Shown: one piece after another, positions 18,878-29,380 of the stretch
Layout: the number at the start of each line of letters is the position of its first letter
Numbering within the stretch: position 1 is the first letter of the stretch
Source: Yersinia kristensenii
GTDB lineage: Bacteria; Pseudomonadota; Gammaproteobacteria; Enterobacterales; Enterobacteriaceae
Direction of reading: 5' to 3'
Assembly: GCF_900460525.1 (NCBI RefSeq)
Contig: NZ_UHIY01000001.1
Span: forward strand, 2,790,001 to 2,854,000
Length of the DNA: 64,000 nucleotides
Translations under genes and position numbers: made by a program
The notes under the pieces: model-generated
What the model saw: only the letters and a program-made list of their open reading frames with translations
What the model was told of the DNA's origin: nothing
The model's database searches: none

Positions 18878-19332
18878 TGATGGACAACACGCGCATTCGT
18901 GTCGGGCCGGAGGCATTTAATGTCGGCGAAGAATACACTTGGTTGTCGCAGTGTGATGAAGACGGTGCGGTGGTGACCTTTACCGGCAAAGTCCGTAACC
19001 ACAATTTGGGCGCCAATGTCAGTGCGTTGACACTAGAACATTACCCTGGCATGACAGAAAAAGCGCTGGATGAAATTATTGCCCAAGCACGTAGCCGCTG
19101 GCCCTTACAGCGCGTGTCAGTGATTCATCGGGTTGGACCTTTGTTCCCCGGAGATGAAATCGTCTTTGTTGGTGTGACCAGCGCTCATCGCAGTATGGCG
19201 TTTGAGTCAGCTGAGTTTATTATGGATTATCTGAAAACACGGGCACCATTTTGGAAACGTGAAGCAACCACTGACGGCGAACGCTGGGTCGAATCTCGCG
19301 ACAGTGATCATGCCGCCGCCAAGCGCTGGTAA
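18877..19332 (+). CDS. moaE: Molybdopterin synthase catalytic subunit MoaE
   Basis: MoaE combines with MoaD to convert precursor Z to molybdopterin. The 151-residue protein has DGAVVTFTGKVRNHNLG, LEHYPGMTEKAL, HRVGPLFPGDEIVFVGVTS and the C-terminal FWKREATTDGERWVE region with the catalytic lysines, and ends AKRW as in E. coli. The start uses ATG at 18877 or at 18880 (tandem codons). It is the last gene of moaACDE. Confidence 0.96.
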   Translation: MMDNTRIRVGPEAFNVGEEYTWLSQCDEDGAVVTFTGKVRNHNLGANVSALTLEHYPGMTEKALDEIIAQARSRWPLQRVSVIHRVGPLFPGDEIVFVGVTSAHRSMAFESAEFIMDYLKTRAPFWKREATTDGERWVESRDSDHAAAKRW

Positions 19333-19475
19333 ACTGTAAGTAAACCCGTGTAAAGATTGGCCCTAAATACCTATTTTTACTCCCTTGTTTGCCCTATTTC
19401 TGTGGTACCCTAACAAAGTCGGTGGGCTGTCAGTTGATGGCCTGTATCATTATTTATATGCATAAGGTAACTACC

Positions 19476-20186
19476 ATGGATCGCTATCCACGCTCTAATG
19501 GTTCAATTGTCGAACGTGCTAACTCTGGCATTCAGGCATATATGGCGCAGGTATACGGCTGGATGACCTGTGGTCTGTTATTAACAGCGGTAGTCGCGTG
19601 GTATGCAGCGAACACCCCTTCAATTATTTTTGCTTTGCAGTCAAATCAAATCCTGTTCTTTGGGTTGATTATTGCTCAGCTTGGTTTGGTTTTTGTTATC
19701 TCTGGCATGATTAACCGCCTGAGTGGATCAGCCGCAACGTCACTGTTTATGCTGTACTCTGCGCTAACAGGGCTGACGCTTTCCAGCATCTTGATACTGT
19801 ACACCGGCGCATCAATCGCCAGTACTTTTGTCATCTGTGCCGGGATGTTTGGTGCTATGAGCCTATATGGCTATACCACTAAACGTGATTTGAGTGGGTT
19901 GGGCAGCATCCTGTTTATGGGGCTGATCGGTATCATTCTGGCGTCTTTGGTTAACATTTGGCTAAAAAGCCCGGCGTTGATGTGGGCGGTGACTTACATT
20001 GGTGTTTTAGTGTTTGTTGGCCTGACGGCTTACGATACCCAGAAATTGAAAAACATGGGCGCGCAGTTAGATGCCAATGATAAAGATGGTTTCCGTAAGT
20101 ATGCCATCGTCGGCGCACTGACCCTGTATCTTGATTTCATCAACCTGTTCCTGATGTTGTTGCGCATTTTCGGCAACCGCCGTTAA
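19476..20186 (+). CDS. ybhL: Bax inhibitor-1 family inner membrane protein YbhL
   Basis: This 236-residue membrane protein (E. coli YbhL 234) belongs to the BI-1/YccA family with about seven helices. Family marks are QVYGWMTCGLLLTA, FMLYSALTGLTLSSI, SLYGYTTKRDLSG, YIGVLVFVGLTAYDTQ and GALTLYLDFINLFLMLLRI. Relatives act as calcium-leak or stress-related channels; the role of YbhL itself is not known. The ATG at 19476 gives MDRYPRSNG as in E. coli; the 29 upstream codons are not conserved. A terminator follows. Confidence 0.93.
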   Translation: MDRYPRSNGSIVERANSGIQAYMAQVYGWMTCGLLLTAVVAWYAANTPSIIFALQSNQILFFGLIIAQLGLVFVISGMINRLSGSAATSLFMLYSALTGLTLSSILILYTGASIASTFVICAGMFGAMSLYGYTTKRDLSGLGSILFMGLIGIILASLVNIWLKSPALMWAVTYIGVLVFVGLTAYDTQKLKNMGAQLDANDKDGFRKYAIVGALTLYLDFINLFLMLLRIFGNRR

Positions 20187-20246
20187 GCGGGTTAATTAAG
20201 GGCTGCGGCGCGGCAAACTTGCCCGGCGTACGCAACTCTAAATTTG

Positions 20247-20278
20247 AAAGGACACCAAGTTGGTGTCCTTTTTATTTT
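20247..20278 (+). terminator. Rho-independent terminator after ybhL
   Basis: The stem AAAGGACACC with GGTGTCCTTT (10 bp), loop AAGTT and the tract TTTTATTTTTT form a strong terminator. Confidence 0.9.
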
Positions 20279-20302
20279 TTGTGAGTACAGATATTTGCTG
20301 TG

Positions 20303-21409
20303 TTACGCGATTTTCCGCCTGAACATCCCGTAGGCCGCACTCCCCGTCGTGGCGGTTATCACCAACAGTGGCCATAAGCTGTGCCAGATAATGTCGAAGC
20401 TGGCATCCTTGAGATAAATCTGTTTGGTGATATCAGTAAAGTGGCGGATAGGATTGATCCACGTGATATTTTGTAGCCAAACGGGCATGTTCTCCACCGG
20501 AGAGACATAACCGGAAAGCAAGATTGCGGGCATCATAAAGACAAATACACCAATAAAGGCTTGTTGCTGAGTTGAGCATAATGATGAAATCAACAGACCA
20601 AAACCGACCAGTGACAAGCCGTAGAGCAGCATGGTGCCATAAAACAGTGCCAGTGATCCCGCAAAGGGAATTTGGTAGAAAAATATCCCAATAAACAACA
20701 CGATAGTGGCCTGGAAAGTAGCCACTATCAGGGCCGGAACTGCTTTGCCAATAAATATCTGCCAGGTTGTCAGTGGGGAAACCAGAAGCTGTTCCAGTGT
20801 CCCTTGTTCCCGTTCACGGGCGACCGACAGTGAGGTGACAATCAACACGCCAATAGTTGTAATCATCGCTATCAATGATGGCACCACAAACCATTTGTAA
20901 TCCAAGTTTGGGTTATACCAATTTCGAATCACTAGCTCACTGTTATTGGGTTTGATTTGCCCCTTGGTCAATTCTAATTGGTAATCCTGTACGATTTGCT
21001 GAATGTAATTTGCGGCTATTTGGGCGCTGTTGGAATTGCGGCCATCTAAGACCAACTGTAACTGAGTTGTTTTGCCATTGGCTAAATCTGCACTGAATTG
21101 CGCAGGGAAGCGAATCAACAGCAGTGCTTTCTGGTTATCAATTACTGGCTGAATTTCTTGTGGGCTGTGCAGCAGCAACACATGAGAAAATGCTTCAGCT
21201 TTAGCAAAGCGCTGAGTGAGTTCTATTGATGCTTTACCGCTATCTTCGCTGTAAATGGCGATAGTGGCATTGGTCACTTCTAATGTGGCGGCAAATGGGA
21301 ATAGTATTACCTGCAATATCACCGGCATGATTAATATCGCACGGGTTTGCGGTTCGCGCAGTAGCGACTGCAACTCTTTAATAATCAAGGTATAAAGGCG
21401 ATGAAACAT
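20303..21409 (-). CDS. ybhR: ABC-2 type exporter permease YbhR
   Basis: YbhR is one of two permeases of the YbhGFSR tripartite drug/sodium exporter. The 368-residue protein equals E. coli YbhR in length. An N-terminal helix (about 22-42) is followed by a periplasmic domain and five C-terminal helices; ABC-2 marks are [22 protein letters not shown] and [19 protein letters not shown]. It is the last gene of the minus-strand ybhGFSR group, 33 bases after ybhS. Confidence 0.95.
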   Translation of the reverse strand: MFHRLYTLIIKELQSLLREPQTRAILIMPVILQVILFPFAATLEVTNATIAIYSEDSGKASIELTQRFAKAEAFSHVLLLHSPQEIQPVIDNQKALLLIRFPAQFSADLANGKTTQLQLVLDGRNSNSAQIAANYIQQIVQDYQLELTKGQIKPNNSELVIRNWYNPNLDYKWFVVPSLIAMITTIGVLIVTSLSVAREREQGTLEQLLVSPLTTWQIFIGKAVPALIVATFQATIVLFIGIFFYQIPFAGSLALFYGTMLLYGLSLVGFGLLISSLCSTQQQAFIGVFVFMMPAILLSGYVSPVENMPVWLQNITWINPIRHFTDITKQIYLKDASFDIIWHSLWPLLVITATTGSAAYGMFRRKIA

Positions 21410-21442
21410 GGTTAACTCCCTTCCGTTAATCTAGCCGACGAC

Positions 21443-22633
21443 CTAATCTAATCGACGATTTGTTTTCCATGCCGTCAGGCCGATAAACACGGTTGCTGAT
21501 GCAACCAAAAACAACAGGTTAATCACCAAAACGGTACCGATATCTCCCGCCAGGAAGAGTGTTTGCAAACTGCTGACAAAATAGCGAGCAGGGATGATAT
21601 AGGTCACGGCGCGGACCACGGCGGGCATACTGTCGATTTGGAAAATAAATCCTGACAACATAACTGCGGGTAGAAATGCGGCGTTGAGTGCCACCATGGC
21701 TGCATTGAACTGGTTGCGGGTGATAGTCGAAATTAGCAGCCCCATGCCCAGTGTGCTGGCTAAGAATAAGCTGGTCATGATAAATAATATCCACAATGAG
21801 CCGCGATAAGGCACACCGAGGATAAACACCGCGACTACCATACATAACGTCATGGCGACCATCCCGAGCACATAATAGGGAATGAGTTTTGACAGCAGTA
21901 ATTCACTGCGCGTGACTTGGGTCGAGAGTAGCGCCTCCATGGTGCCGCGCTCCCATTCGCGGGCGATGACCAGTGACGTCAGGATAGCGCCAATCACTGT
22001 CATGATAATGGTGATGGCCCCCGGAATAATAAAATGTCGGCTGATAGCTGCGGGGTTAAACCAATAACGTACTTGAACCTCTATCAGTGGATCATTTTTT
22101 TGCCCCAGATTTTGCGCCTGTTGCTGTTGCCAGATTTGCCATACGCCTTGGGCATAACCTTGCACAAAGTTGGCGGTGTTCGGCTCACTGCCGTCAGTAA
22201 TGACCTGAATCGGTGCTTGGCTCTCTGGCCGTGCGAGTTGCTCAGCAAAATCATTGGGGATCACAATCAACCCACGAATTTTACCGGCTTGCATAGCTTG
22301 AATCAGCGCCTGGCGGTCATCACTGATTTGCGGAGAAATATAGGGCGAGCTGGCGAACGCGTTAGCTAAATCTTGCGCCGGCTTGCTTTGTTGCTCCATT
22401 AAAATACCGATATGCAGTTTGCTGGAGTCCAGATTGATGCCGTAGCCAAAAATAAACAGCAACAGCAGAGGAATAACAAAAGCAATTAGCCCACTGCTGG
22501 GGTCGCGCAGAATTTGCCGAGTTTCTTTATTGCAAAGCGCCCGCAGGCGTCGCCAGGAGAACCCGGTGTCTTGATAAGTTTCACTCTCATTTACCGGCGA
22601 TTTATTTACATGGGAATCATATGGCTCGGTCAT
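21443..22633 (-). CDS. ybhS: ABC-2 type exporter permease YbhS
   Basis: This is the partner permease of YbhR. The 396-residue protein is about 19 residues longer than E. coli YbhS at the N-terminus (extension rich in Ser/Glu before [19 protein letters not shown]). The ABC-2 motifs are [20 protein letters not shown] and [20 protein letters not shown]. Its start codon overlaps the ybhF stop (ATGA), so the two are coupled. An alternative later start cannot be excluded. Confidence 0.94.
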   Translation of the reverse strand: MTEPYDSHVNKSPVNESETYQDTGFSWRRLRALCNKETRQILRDPSSGLIAFVIPLLLLFIFGYGINLDSSKLHIGILMEQQSKPAQDLANAFASSPYISPQISDDRQALIQAMQAGKIRGLIVIPNDFAEQLARPESQAPIQVITDGSEPNTANFVQGYAQGVWQIWQQQQAQNLGQKNDPLIEVQVRYWFNPAAISRHFIIPGAITIIMTVIGAILTSLVIAREWERGTMEALLSTQVTRSELLLSKLIPYYVLGMVAMTLCMVVAVFILGVPYRGSLWILFIMTSLFLASTLGMGLLISTITRNQFNAAMVALNAAFLPAVMLSGFIFQIDSMPAVVRAVTYIIPARYFVSSLQTLFLAGDIGTVLVINLLFLVASATVFIGLTAWKTNRRLD

Positions 22634-24381
22634 GATTGTTGCTCCTTATCATTTTGCTGGTCATAGCGCAGGACCAACCCGATAAATGCTTCTTCCATGG
22701 ATGGATTAGGATTGTCATCAGTGGCAACTTGCTGTTTTAGCTCATCTGGCGTGCCCGCCGCAATAATTTTGCCCCGATAAACCAGCCCGATGCGGTCACA
22801 ATACTCCGCCTCATCCATAAAGTGGGTGGTGACCATTACGGTCACCCCTTTATCTACCATCCCATTGATATGTAGCCAAAATTCACGGCGGGTGAGGGGG
22901 TCGACACCGGAGGTTGGCTCGTCCAGAAACAGAATGTCGGGTTCATGCATCAGGGCGCAAGCCAGCGCCAGGCGCTGTTTGAACCCCAGTGGCAGTGAGT
23001 CGGGTGTTTGCTTGAGAATTGGCGTGAAATTAAACGCCGACGTCATATCGGCTATTTTTTCGCGCTGAGTTTTCCCTTGTAGGCCATAAACCCCAGAGAA
23101 AAACTTCAGATTTTGCTCTACCGTCAGATTGCCATACAGTGAGAATTTCTGCGCCATATAGCCCAAATGCTGGCGTGCTTTACCGGAGCTGGTTTTCAGA
23201 TCCATACCCAGCACCAAAGCTTTGCCACTGCTGGGAACCAGCAAACCACACATCATTTTAAATGTGGTCGATTTACCGGCACCGTTCGGCCCGAGCAAGC
23301 CAAAGATTTCCCCACGTTTGACCTGAAAATTCACATGATCGGTGGCAGCGAAGTCACCAAATTTCTTGGTTAATTCTTGGGCCTCAATCACGGTTTCATC
23401 ATGGCTGCCCTCGACTTTGGGCATGATTTTTGCCAGCGCAGACTCGCTGGCCGGGCCACCGCCCAGCAGGTCGATAAAGGCATCCTCAAAACGCGGTTCT
23501 GCCTCCATAATCTCGGCATTAGGTTGATCTAACAGGGATAATATTTTCTTGTGATCTACATCCGGCTTGAGGATCAACCGCACATATTTACCCTGAATCA
23601 CGCCATCACTGACCTGAGGCAACGCCAAAGCATGTTGTAGTAATTTGCGGTTAGTGCCGGTTTGGGCGGCGACCAGAATAGTCCGGCCACTCATGCGCTG
23701 TGTCAGTTCTTGCGGTGCGCCGCTGTAGAGCAATTTACCTTCATTGAGCAGCAAGACCTCGCGGCATTGTTCAGCTTCATCCAGATATGATGTGCTCCAG
23801 AGAATGAGCATACCGTCACTCGCCAGTTCATGAACCATGCGCCATAGCTCGCGGCGTGAGATGGGGTCGACACCGACGCCTGGCTCATCCAGCAACAAAA
23901 CTTTGGGCTGCCCGACCAAAGTACAGGCCAAGCCCAATTTTTGTTTCATGCCACCGGAAAGTTTGCCCGCCAACCGCTCTGTAAAGCGGGTTAAATCAGT
24001 AAAAGTTAGCAGACGCTCGAAGGTCTGACGGCGCTGTTCACCGGTAACGCCCCGTAAATCGGCATACAGCGTCAGGTTTTCCATCACCGTCAAATCTTCA
24101 TACAAACCAAATTTTTGCGGCATATAGCCGAGGATGGAATGTAACTGGCGATCATCTTCAACAGGGTCAAGGCCGACGACCGTCAGTTTGCCTTGGCTGG
24201 GTTTAAGCAGCCCGGCTAACATCCGTAACAGCGTGGTTTTACCTGCGCCGTCTGGCCCGACCAAACCGGTGACTGCACCACTGCGGATTTCAGTGGTCAG
24301 GCTGGCAACCGCCGGGCTCTCCAGTCCGGGGAACGATTTTTCGACACCTTCCAGAGTAATAAGATGCTGAATGCCATTCAT
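22630..24381 (-). CDS. ybhF: Dual-ATPase subunit YbhF of the YbhGFSR exporter
   Basis: YbhF has two fused ABC domains in 583 residues (E. coli 578). The first has Walker [12 protein letters not shown] and signature LSGGMKQK; the second has [11 protein letters not shown] (about 350) and a changed signature LPLGFKQR, with Walker [15 protein letters not shown]. The pattern is the same in E. coli. It powers efflux through YbhS and YbhR with the adaptor YbhG. It follows ybhG by 13 bases and overlaps ybhS by four. Confidence 0.95.
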   Translation of the reverse strand: MNGIQHLITLEGVEKSFPGLESPAVASLTTEIRSGAVTGLVGPDGAGKTTLLRMLAGLLKPSQGKLTVVGLDPVEDDRQLHSILGYMPQKFGLYEDLTVMENLTLYADLRGVTGEQRRQTFERLLTFTDLTRFTERLAGKLSGGMKQKLGLACTLVGQPKVLLLDEPGVGVDPISRRELWRMVHELASDGMLILWSTSYLDEAEQCREVLLLNEGKLLYSGAPQELTQRMSGRTILVAAQTGTNRKLLQHALALPQVSDGVIQGKYVRLILKPDVDHKKILSLLDQPNAEIMEAEPRFEDAFIDLLGGGPASESALAKIMPKVEGSHDETVIEAQELTKKFGDFAATDHVNFQVKRGEIFGLLGPNGAGKSTTFKMMCGLLVPSSGKALVLGMDLKTSSGKARQHLGYMAQKFSLYGNLTVEQNLKFFSGVYGLQGKTQREKIADMTSAFNFTPILKQTPDSLPLGFKQRLALACALMHEPDILFLDEPTSGVDPLTRREFWLHINGMVDKGVTVMVTTHFMDEAEYCDRIGLVYRGKIIAAGTPDELKQQVATDDNPNPSMEEAFIGLVLRYDQQNDKEQQS

Positions 24382-24394
24382 AGCTCAAGCCACC

Positions 24395-25381
24395 TTAAGG
24401 TTGTGCAAAACTGATGGTGACCGGCATACCTTGGCGTAGCGATTCATCGGCGTCCGTGATGATAATTCGCAAGCGATAAACCAGGTCGGTTCGCAAGTCC
24501 GGTGTTTCTACACTCTTAGGGGTAAATTCGGCGGTTGGTGAAACAAAGCCAATTTTGCCGTGATAAGGCTTGCCCGGGCGGCCATCAGTAAAGATTTCGA
24601 CCTCAGTCCCCGGTATGGCTTGCCCCAAGTGGCGCTCACTGACATAGGCCCGCACCCAAACCGGATCCGTCAGTGAGAGAGTAAAGACGGTATTACTGGC
24701 AGACAAAATAGTACCTGGCTCAACCGCGCGCGTCAGTACCGTCCCGCCAGAAGGTGAAAGCAAGGTGGTGTCTTGTAAATTGAGTTGGGCTTGCGCCAAT
24801 TCAGCTTCACTTTGCGCCAGATTCGCTTCGGCCTGTGCGATTTCTTGCGGGCGGTTACCGCTCAAATATTGGGCGAGTTTATCTTTTGATGCTTGCAGAT
24901 TAGCCTGGGCCTGACTGCGCGCGGTACGGGCATTTTCCAGCTCATTGGCTGATACGGCTTTGCTTGTCCACAGCCCTTGCTGGCGTTTCAGGAAGCTGTC
25001 GGCATAACTGAATGCGGCCTCGCGCTGAGAGACTTCAGCTCGAACTTGGGCAATTTCTTCTTCCCGGTAGCCCGCCTTCAGTAAATCCAACTGGGCTTGC
25101 GCACTTTGCACATTGGCCTGGGCCTGCTTAAGGGCATTGAGATACGGGCCGTCATCCAGTTTCCCCAAGACTTCGCCCGGCTGAACTTTATCCCCTTCAT
25201 CGACGGCCAGAGAAGCCAGCCGACCACCTACCCTAAAGCCCAGATTCACGGTGCGAATATCGACATTGCCATATAACGTCAATGTCGCGTCCTGTTGTTG
25301 GCGATAATAATTCCATCCGTAACCGATTGCCGCCAGCACAGCGACGATGACGACGGCCACTATAATCTTCTTGCGATTCAT
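24395..25381 (-). CDS. ybhG: HlyD-family membrane fusion protein YbhG
   Basis: YbhG is the periplasmic adaptor linking the inner-membrane exporter to the outer membrane. The 328-residue protein has an N-terminal anchor/signal helix (residues 4-22), the lipoyl half GYGNV-type region [19 protein letters not shown], a long coiled-coil hairpin (about 75-205; Q/A-rich with [15 protein letters not shown]), and a beta-barrel end with [20 protein letters not shown]. It is the first gene of ybhGFSR. Its upstream region holds a dispersed repeat and a possible CecR site. Confidence 0.95.
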   Translation of the reverse strand: MNRKKIIVAVVIVAVLAAIGYGWNYYRQQQDATLTLYGNVDIRTVNLGFRVGGRLASLAVDEGDKVQPGEVLGKLDDGPYLNALKQAQANVQSAQAQLDLLKAGYREEEIAQVRAEVSQREAAFSYADSFLKRQQGLWTSKAVSANELENARTARSQAQANLQASKDKLAQYLSGNRPQEIAQAEANLAQSEAELAQAQLNLQDTTLLSPSGGTVLTRAVEPGTILSASNTVFTLSLTDPVWVRAYVSERHLGQAIPGTEVEIFTDGRPGKPYHGKIGFVSPTAEFTPKSVETPDLRTDLVYRLRIIITDADESLRQGMPVTISFAQP

Positions 25382-25407
25382 AATGCTCCCTATCTGTTAC
25401 CGATTTT

Positions 25408-25536
25408 TATACCCTTCGCCCTTGAAGCCGCAGGATTGTCACCCGAATCACTTACTGGTCGTTGACCTTAAATGAATAGACTCATCGGGATTTATTCGCT
25501 TACTGCCTACCTGCAACTCCAATTTTTTTAGATATA
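25408..25536. repeat. Dispersed Yersinia-type intergenic repeat, copy A
   Basis: It runs from TATACCC and CTTGAAGCCGCAGG to CTGCAACTCCAATT and a final TAGATATA. The ends are imperfect inverted repeats. It shares most of its sequence with copy B at 26311 (blocks CACCCGAATCACTTAC, CTCATCGGGATT, TGCCTACCTGCAACTCCAAT) but has a longer middle. It lies between cecR and ybhG. Confidence 0.8.
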
Positions 25537-25555
25537 ACTACAACTTTTATAGTTA
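25535..25555. promoter_or_regulatory. Candidate CecR operator before ybhG
   Basis: TAACTA, 9 bases, TAGTTA is an inverted repeat. On the minus strand it contains TAACTATAA, the same 9 bases found upstream of cecR at 26456-26464. E. coli CecR controls ybhG and its own region, so a shared operator is plausible. Confidence 0.35.
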
Positions 25556-25587
25556 CAATTTTTATAACGACCTACTTAAGACGCTCA

Positions 25588-26304
25588 TTATGCCGATTTA
25601 GCTCGCAGCCCATAAAGCAGCAGGTCGATATGTTCGATAAGTACTTGATTAATCATCTCACTTTCAGATTCGCCAATCTCCAGCCAGCCGGCTTGTCGGC
25701 GGATGGTTTCCCGCGCCATGCGGAAAGCGAGAACCTCGCCTATCAGTGCATGAGTATGAAGAATGGTTTTCGTCGCACTTGCATCGGCACCAATAAATGC
25801 CGCCAGCAAAAAATTCATTTTTTGGTGTAAGGGCGCAATGGCCTGAGTATGAATCAACGGGTATGCATCACTGGGGGAGAGTTGTTCCCGCGCCATGATT
25901 TTACTGATATTCAGTGTTTCCGGCTGTGTCATTAAATGGCTAAATTCCAGTAACCCACGGCGGATATAATGCAATTGCTGTTCTGGACTTTGATCCTGGC
26001 TCGGCAGGCGCAGAAATTGGTCAATTTCCAACGCCAGTGGTGCAAAAGCCTGCTGGATAAAATCCGCAATTTGTTGTGCCACCGCCAGATACAAACCTTC
26101 TTTAGAATTGAAGTAGTAAGTAATCGCGGCAATATTCTGTCCTGCTCGCTGGGCAATTTCGCGGGTGGTTGCCCCTTTCAAACCCTGTTCGCCGAACAGT
26201 TCGGTCGCAGCCTGTATTAATTGCTGGCGTGCTTGTTCACCGCGGGTGGTCACCGGTATTGCCGGTGTTAAATAGTGAGGTGTGGAATGAGACATAGGCA
26301 CCAT
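25588..26304 (-). CDS. cecR: TetR-family regulator CecR
   Basis: CecR (formerly YbiH) is the TetR-type regulator of ybhGFSR and rhlE in E. coli, linked to sensitivity to cefoperazone and chloramphenicol. The N-terminal helix-turn-helix is clear: QLIQAATELFGEQGLKGATT, then REIAQRAGQNIAAITYYFNSKEGLY. The C-terminal ligand domain keeps MAREQLSPSDAYPLIH and ILHTHALIGEVLAFRMARE. The start is uncertain: ATG at 26304 or 26295 both give a tail of 17-20 residues before the conserved part, and neither has a strong ribosome binding site. Dispersed repeats lie on both sides of the gene. Confidence 0.9.
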   Translation of the reverse strand: MVPMSHSTPHYLTPAIPVTTRGEQARQQLIQAATELFGEQGLKGATTREIAQRAGQNIAAITYYFNSKEGLYLAVAQQIADFIQQAFAPLALEIDQFLRLPSQDQSPEQQLHYIRRGLLEFSHLMTQPETLNISKIMAREQLSPSDAYPLIHTQAIAPLHQKMNFLLAAFIGADASATKTILHTHALIGEVLAFRMARETIRRQAGWLEIGESESEMINQVLIEHIDLLLYGLRAKSA

Positions 26305-26310
26305 ACTCAA

Positions 26311-26436
26311 TATACCCCGCGTACTTGAAGCCGCAGGGTTGTTAGCTACACTCACTCACCCGAATCACTTACCTGTGTAAGCTCATCGGGATTCATTCGC
26401 TTGCTGCCTACCTGCAACTCCAATTACTTTGGGTAA
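26311..26436. repeat. Dispersed Yersinia-type intergenic repeat, copy B
   Basis: This is the second copy of the family seen at 25408, in the same orientation: TATACCCC, CTTGAAGCCGCAGGG, CACCCGAATCACTTACC, CTCATCGGGATTCATTCGCTTG, ending CTGCAACTCCAATTACTTTGGG. It begins 7 bases upstream of the cecR start codon used here, so it forms most of the cecR leader. Confidence 0.82.
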
Positions 26437-26801
26437 AAATGGATAAGATTTGTGCTAACTATAATGATAGTCAAATAATAAATCAATCGTATGATTAACT
26501 TTAGGTCTCTGCTGAGAATATGTAAAGCTATGGCCGTAATTCGCCCTGTTTTTGTGATCCTGAGCAGGTTAATCGGGGCTGATAAATCAATTCTGTTGAT
26601 GTTTGAGCTAATAAAATTCTTAAGAAACGTGTAAATCTCCCTTTTCTCACTAACATCTGCTATAATCAGCCGCAATGGTGCACTGCAGTTTGTGCCAATC
26701 CTCGTGGTAATGCCTCAATTCATGCCTCGTCTGATAATCTTCCCTTGAAACTGCACCTGACGTTATCGCCAGGATTGGGAAGATCTGGAGCTTCTCGTAA
26801 T
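26437..26801. other. Intergenic region between cecR and rhlE
   Basis: Apart from the candidate CecR site it holds a good -10 element TATAAT at 26661-26666 pointing to rhlE, which would leave a 5' leader of about 130 bases. No gene is supported. Confidence 0.6.
26456..26471. promoter_or_regulatory. Candidate CecR operator before cecR
   Basis: TAACTATAATGATAGT contains the inverted repeat ACTAT-N4-ATAGT and the 9-mer TAACTATAA that also occurs before ybhG. It lies between cecR and rhlE, which diverge. Confidence 0.35.
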
Positions 26802-28160
26802 ATGTCATTTGATTCTCTCGGCCTAAACGCCGACATCCTGCGTGCTGTTGAAGAGCAGGGCTACCTTGTGCCGACACCGATTCAACGTCAGGCAATCCCT
26901 GTGGTATTGGAAGGCCGTGATTTAATGGCCAGCGCGCAAACCGGTACGGGTAAAACCGCGGGTTTCACCTTGCCGTTGTTGCAATTGCTAAGTCAGGATC
27001 AACAGCCAATTAAAGGCCGTCGTCCGGTGCGTGCGTTGATTTTGACGCCAACCCGCGAGCTGGCTGCGCAGATTGACGAAAACGTACAGAGTTACAGCAA
27101 ATACCTGAAGCTGCGTTCGCTGGTGGTATTTGGTGGCGTTAGCATTAACCCACAGATGATGAAATTGCGCGGTGGTGTGGATATTTTGGTCGCCACCCCT
27201 GGCCGTTTACTGGATCTGGAACATCAGAATGCAGTTGATTTGTCCAAAATTGAAATTTTGGTATTGGACGAAGCTGACCGCATGCTGGATATGGGCTTTA
27301 TTCACGATATCCGTCGTGTATTGGCCAAACTGCCAGCCAAACGCCAGAACTTGCTGTTCTCTGCCACTTTCTCTGATGAGATTAAAGGTTTGGCTAGTAA
27401 GTTGTTGCATAACCCGGCTTCTGTTGAAGTTGCGCGCCGTAACACTGCGTCTGAACAAATTGCACAAAGCGTTCATTTTGTTGATAAAAACCGCAAGCGT
27501 GAGCTACTGTCTCAGATGATTGGTGAAGGTAACTGGCAGCAAGTATTGGTGTTTAACCGCACCAAACACGGCGCTAACCATTTAGCCGAGCAATTGAATA
27601 AAGACGGTATTACTGCCGCTGCCATTCACGGCAACAAGAGCCAAGGTGCGCGTACCCGTGCATTGGCTGATTTTAAAGATGGTAAAATCCGTGTATTGGT
27701 AGCGACTGATATCGCTGCTCGTGGTTTGGATATTGATCAGTTACCTCATGTGGTTAACTATGAGCTGCCAAACGTACCGGAAGATTACGTGCACCGCATT
27801 GGCCGTACTGGCCGCGCGGAACGTACTGGCGAGGCGATTTCACTGGTTTGTGTTGATGAACATAAATTGTTGCGTGATATTGAGCGCTTACTGAAACGTG
27901 AAATTCCACGTATCGCACTCGATGGCTATGAGCCGGACCCAAGTATTAAAGCGGATCCGATTCAAAATGGCCGTCAGGGCCGTGGGGCGCAGCGCCCTGG
28001 AATGGGCCGGGGTAGCAGTGCGGGTCGCCCACAGAATGGTGGTGGTGCAACAGCAGGTCGCGGTGATAGCCGTACCAGCCGCCCGCGCAGCCAGGCTGAT
28101 GGTCAACGCCGCCCGGCAGGCCCGTCTTCACGTGGTCGTAGCCGCAAACCAGGCGAATAA
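26802..28160 (+). CDS. rhlE: DEAD-box RNA helicase RhlE
   Basis: RhlE is an ATP-dependent RNA helicase involved in ribosome assembly and RNA turnover. The 452-residue protein has the Q motif (TPIQRQAIP), motif [11 protein letters not shown], Ia [30 protein letters not shown] to motif [12 protein letters not shown], and an arginine/glycine-rich unstructured tail (about 385-452). The ATG at 26802 gives [16 protein letters not shown] as in E. coli. It is followed by a strong terminator. Confidence 0.97.
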   Translation: MSFDSLGLNADILRAVEEQGYLVPTPIQRQAIPVVLEGRDLMASAQTGTGKTAGFTLPLLQLLSQDQQPIKGRRPVRALILTPTRELAAQIDENVQSYSKYLKLRSLVVFGGVSINPQMMKLRGGVDILVATPGRLLDLEHQNAVDLSKIEILVLDEADRMLDMGFIHDIRRVLAKLPAKRQNLLFSATFSDEIKGLASKLLHNPASVEVARRNTASEQIAQSVHFVDKNRKRELLSQMIGEGNWQQVLVFNRTKHGANHLAEQLNKDGITAAAIHGNKSQGARTRALADFKDGKIRVLVATDIAARGLDIDQLPHVVNYELPNVPEDYVHRIGRTGRAERTGEAISLVCVDEHKLLRDIERLLKREIPRIALDGYEPDPSIKADPIQNGRQGRGAQRPGMGRGSSAGRPQNGGGATAGRGDSRTSRPRSQADGQRRPAGPSSRGRSRKPGE

Positions 28161-28181
28161 GCAAGAAAGTATTCGCTGATA

Positions 28182-28210
28182 AAACCGCTTCTTCGGAGGC
28201 GGTTTTTTTT
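28182..28210 (+). terminator. Rho-independent terminator after rhlE
   Basis: The stem AACCGCTTC with GAGGCGGTT (one G-U pair) closed by the tetraloop TTCG is followed by eight T. Confidence 0.92.
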
Positions 28211-28362
28211 ATCTGAATTTCTGTCATTACTGGGTTATCCCTTGTTTTATCCCCGGCATCCCCCGTATCATTGCCGGTCTTTTTTACCGTTATACTATGT
28301 TGGCTTTATAGATTCTGGGCAGGATGTATTCATGGTGTGGATAGGGGAGTAGGGTCATTAGC

Positions 28363-29295
28363 ATGAGGGTAATACTGGCGCCGATGGAAGGTGTATTAGA
28401 TTCACTGGTGCGCGAGCTCCTCAGTGAAGTCAATGATTATGATCTTTGCATCACCGAATTCTTACGGGTGGTCGATCAACTATTGCCTGTAAAATCTTTC
28501 TATCGTCTGTGTCCTGAACTGCATTATCAGAGCCGGACTTCCTCCGGCACTCAGGTTCGTATCCAATTGTTAGGCCAATACCCCGAATGGCTGGCGGAAA
28601 ATGCCGCCCGTGCGGTTGAATTGGGGTCTTACGGGGTGGATTTGAACTGTGGTTGCCCGTCAAAGCTGGTTAATGGCAGCGGTGGTGGGGCCACATTGCT
28701 GAAAGATCCCGAACTGATTTATCGGGGAGCCAAAGCTATGCGTGAGGCTGTCCCGGCTCATTTGCCGGTAACAGTAAAAATTCGATTAGGCTGGGATTCG
28801 GGTGATCGTCAGTTTGAAATTGCCGATGCGGTGCAACAAGCGGGTGCAACCGAACTGGCAGTACATGGCCGTACCAAAGAAGATGGTTATCAAGCTGAAC
28901 GCATTAACTGGCAGGCGATCGGTGAGATCCGCCAGCGGCTCACTATTCCGGTTATTGCCAACGGTGAAATCTGGGATTACCAGAGCGCGCAAGAGTGTAT
29001 GAAGGTGACGGGGTGTGATGCTGTGATGTTAGGCCGAGGAGCGCTGAATGTGCCAAACTTGAGCCGAGTGGTCAAATATAACGAACCGCGAATGCCGTGG
29101 CCGGAAGTGGTGAAACTGTTGAAAAAATATGTTCAGCTAGAAAAACAGGGGGATACAGGTTTATATCATGTTGCTCGCATCAAGCAGTGGCTAGGGTATC
29201 TGCGTAAAGAATATGCTGAAGCCACGGAGTTATTCAGCGAAATCCGCGCGTTAAAAACCTCGAAAGATATTGCGCTCGCTATTCAACGTATTTAG
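28363..29295 (+). CDS. dusC: tRNA-dihydrouridine(16) synthase DusC
   Basis: DusC is an FMN enzyme that reduces uridine 16 of tRNAs. The 310-residue protein (E. coli 315) starts [19 protein letters not shown] and has the FMN/tRNA-site cysteine in [33 protein letters not shown] and the C-terminal [11 protein letters not shown] helix. It stands alone with its own terminator. In E. coli dusC lies in the pbpG/dld region, not beside rhlE. Confidence 0.95.
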   Translation: MRVILAPMEGVLDSLVRELLSEVNDYDLCITEFLRVVDQLLPVKSFYRLCPELHYQSRTSSGTQVRIQLLGQYPEWLAENAARAVELGSYGVDLNCGCPSKLVNGSGGGATLLKDPELIYRGAKAMREAVPAHLPVTVKIRLGWDSGDRQFEIADAVQQAGATELAVHGRTKEDGYQAERINWQAIGEIRQRLTIPVIANGEIWDYQSAQECMKVTGCDAVMLGRGALNVPNLSRVVKYNEPRMPWPEVVKLLKKYVQLEKQGDTGLYHVARIKQWLGYLRKEYAEATELFSEIRALKTSKDIALAIQRI

Positions 29296-29312
29296 CTTTG
29301 CATATTATTAAA

Positions 29313-29362
29313 CACTGTGGCGAAGGGGTTAATCGAAGGCGTTGGCCACAGTGCCGTTTTTG
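29313..29362 (+). terminator. Terminator after dusC
   Basis: CACTGTGGC pairs with GCCACAGTG (9 bp) across a 23-base loop and is followed by CCGTTTTTG. Confidence 0.65.
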
Positions 29363-29380
29363 CTAGTATCCGTTGCTGGC

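Noticed and set aside
26424..26675. An 83-codon minus-strand frame upstream of rhlE
   Set aside because: No start signal or homology; it lies in an AT-rich promoter region.
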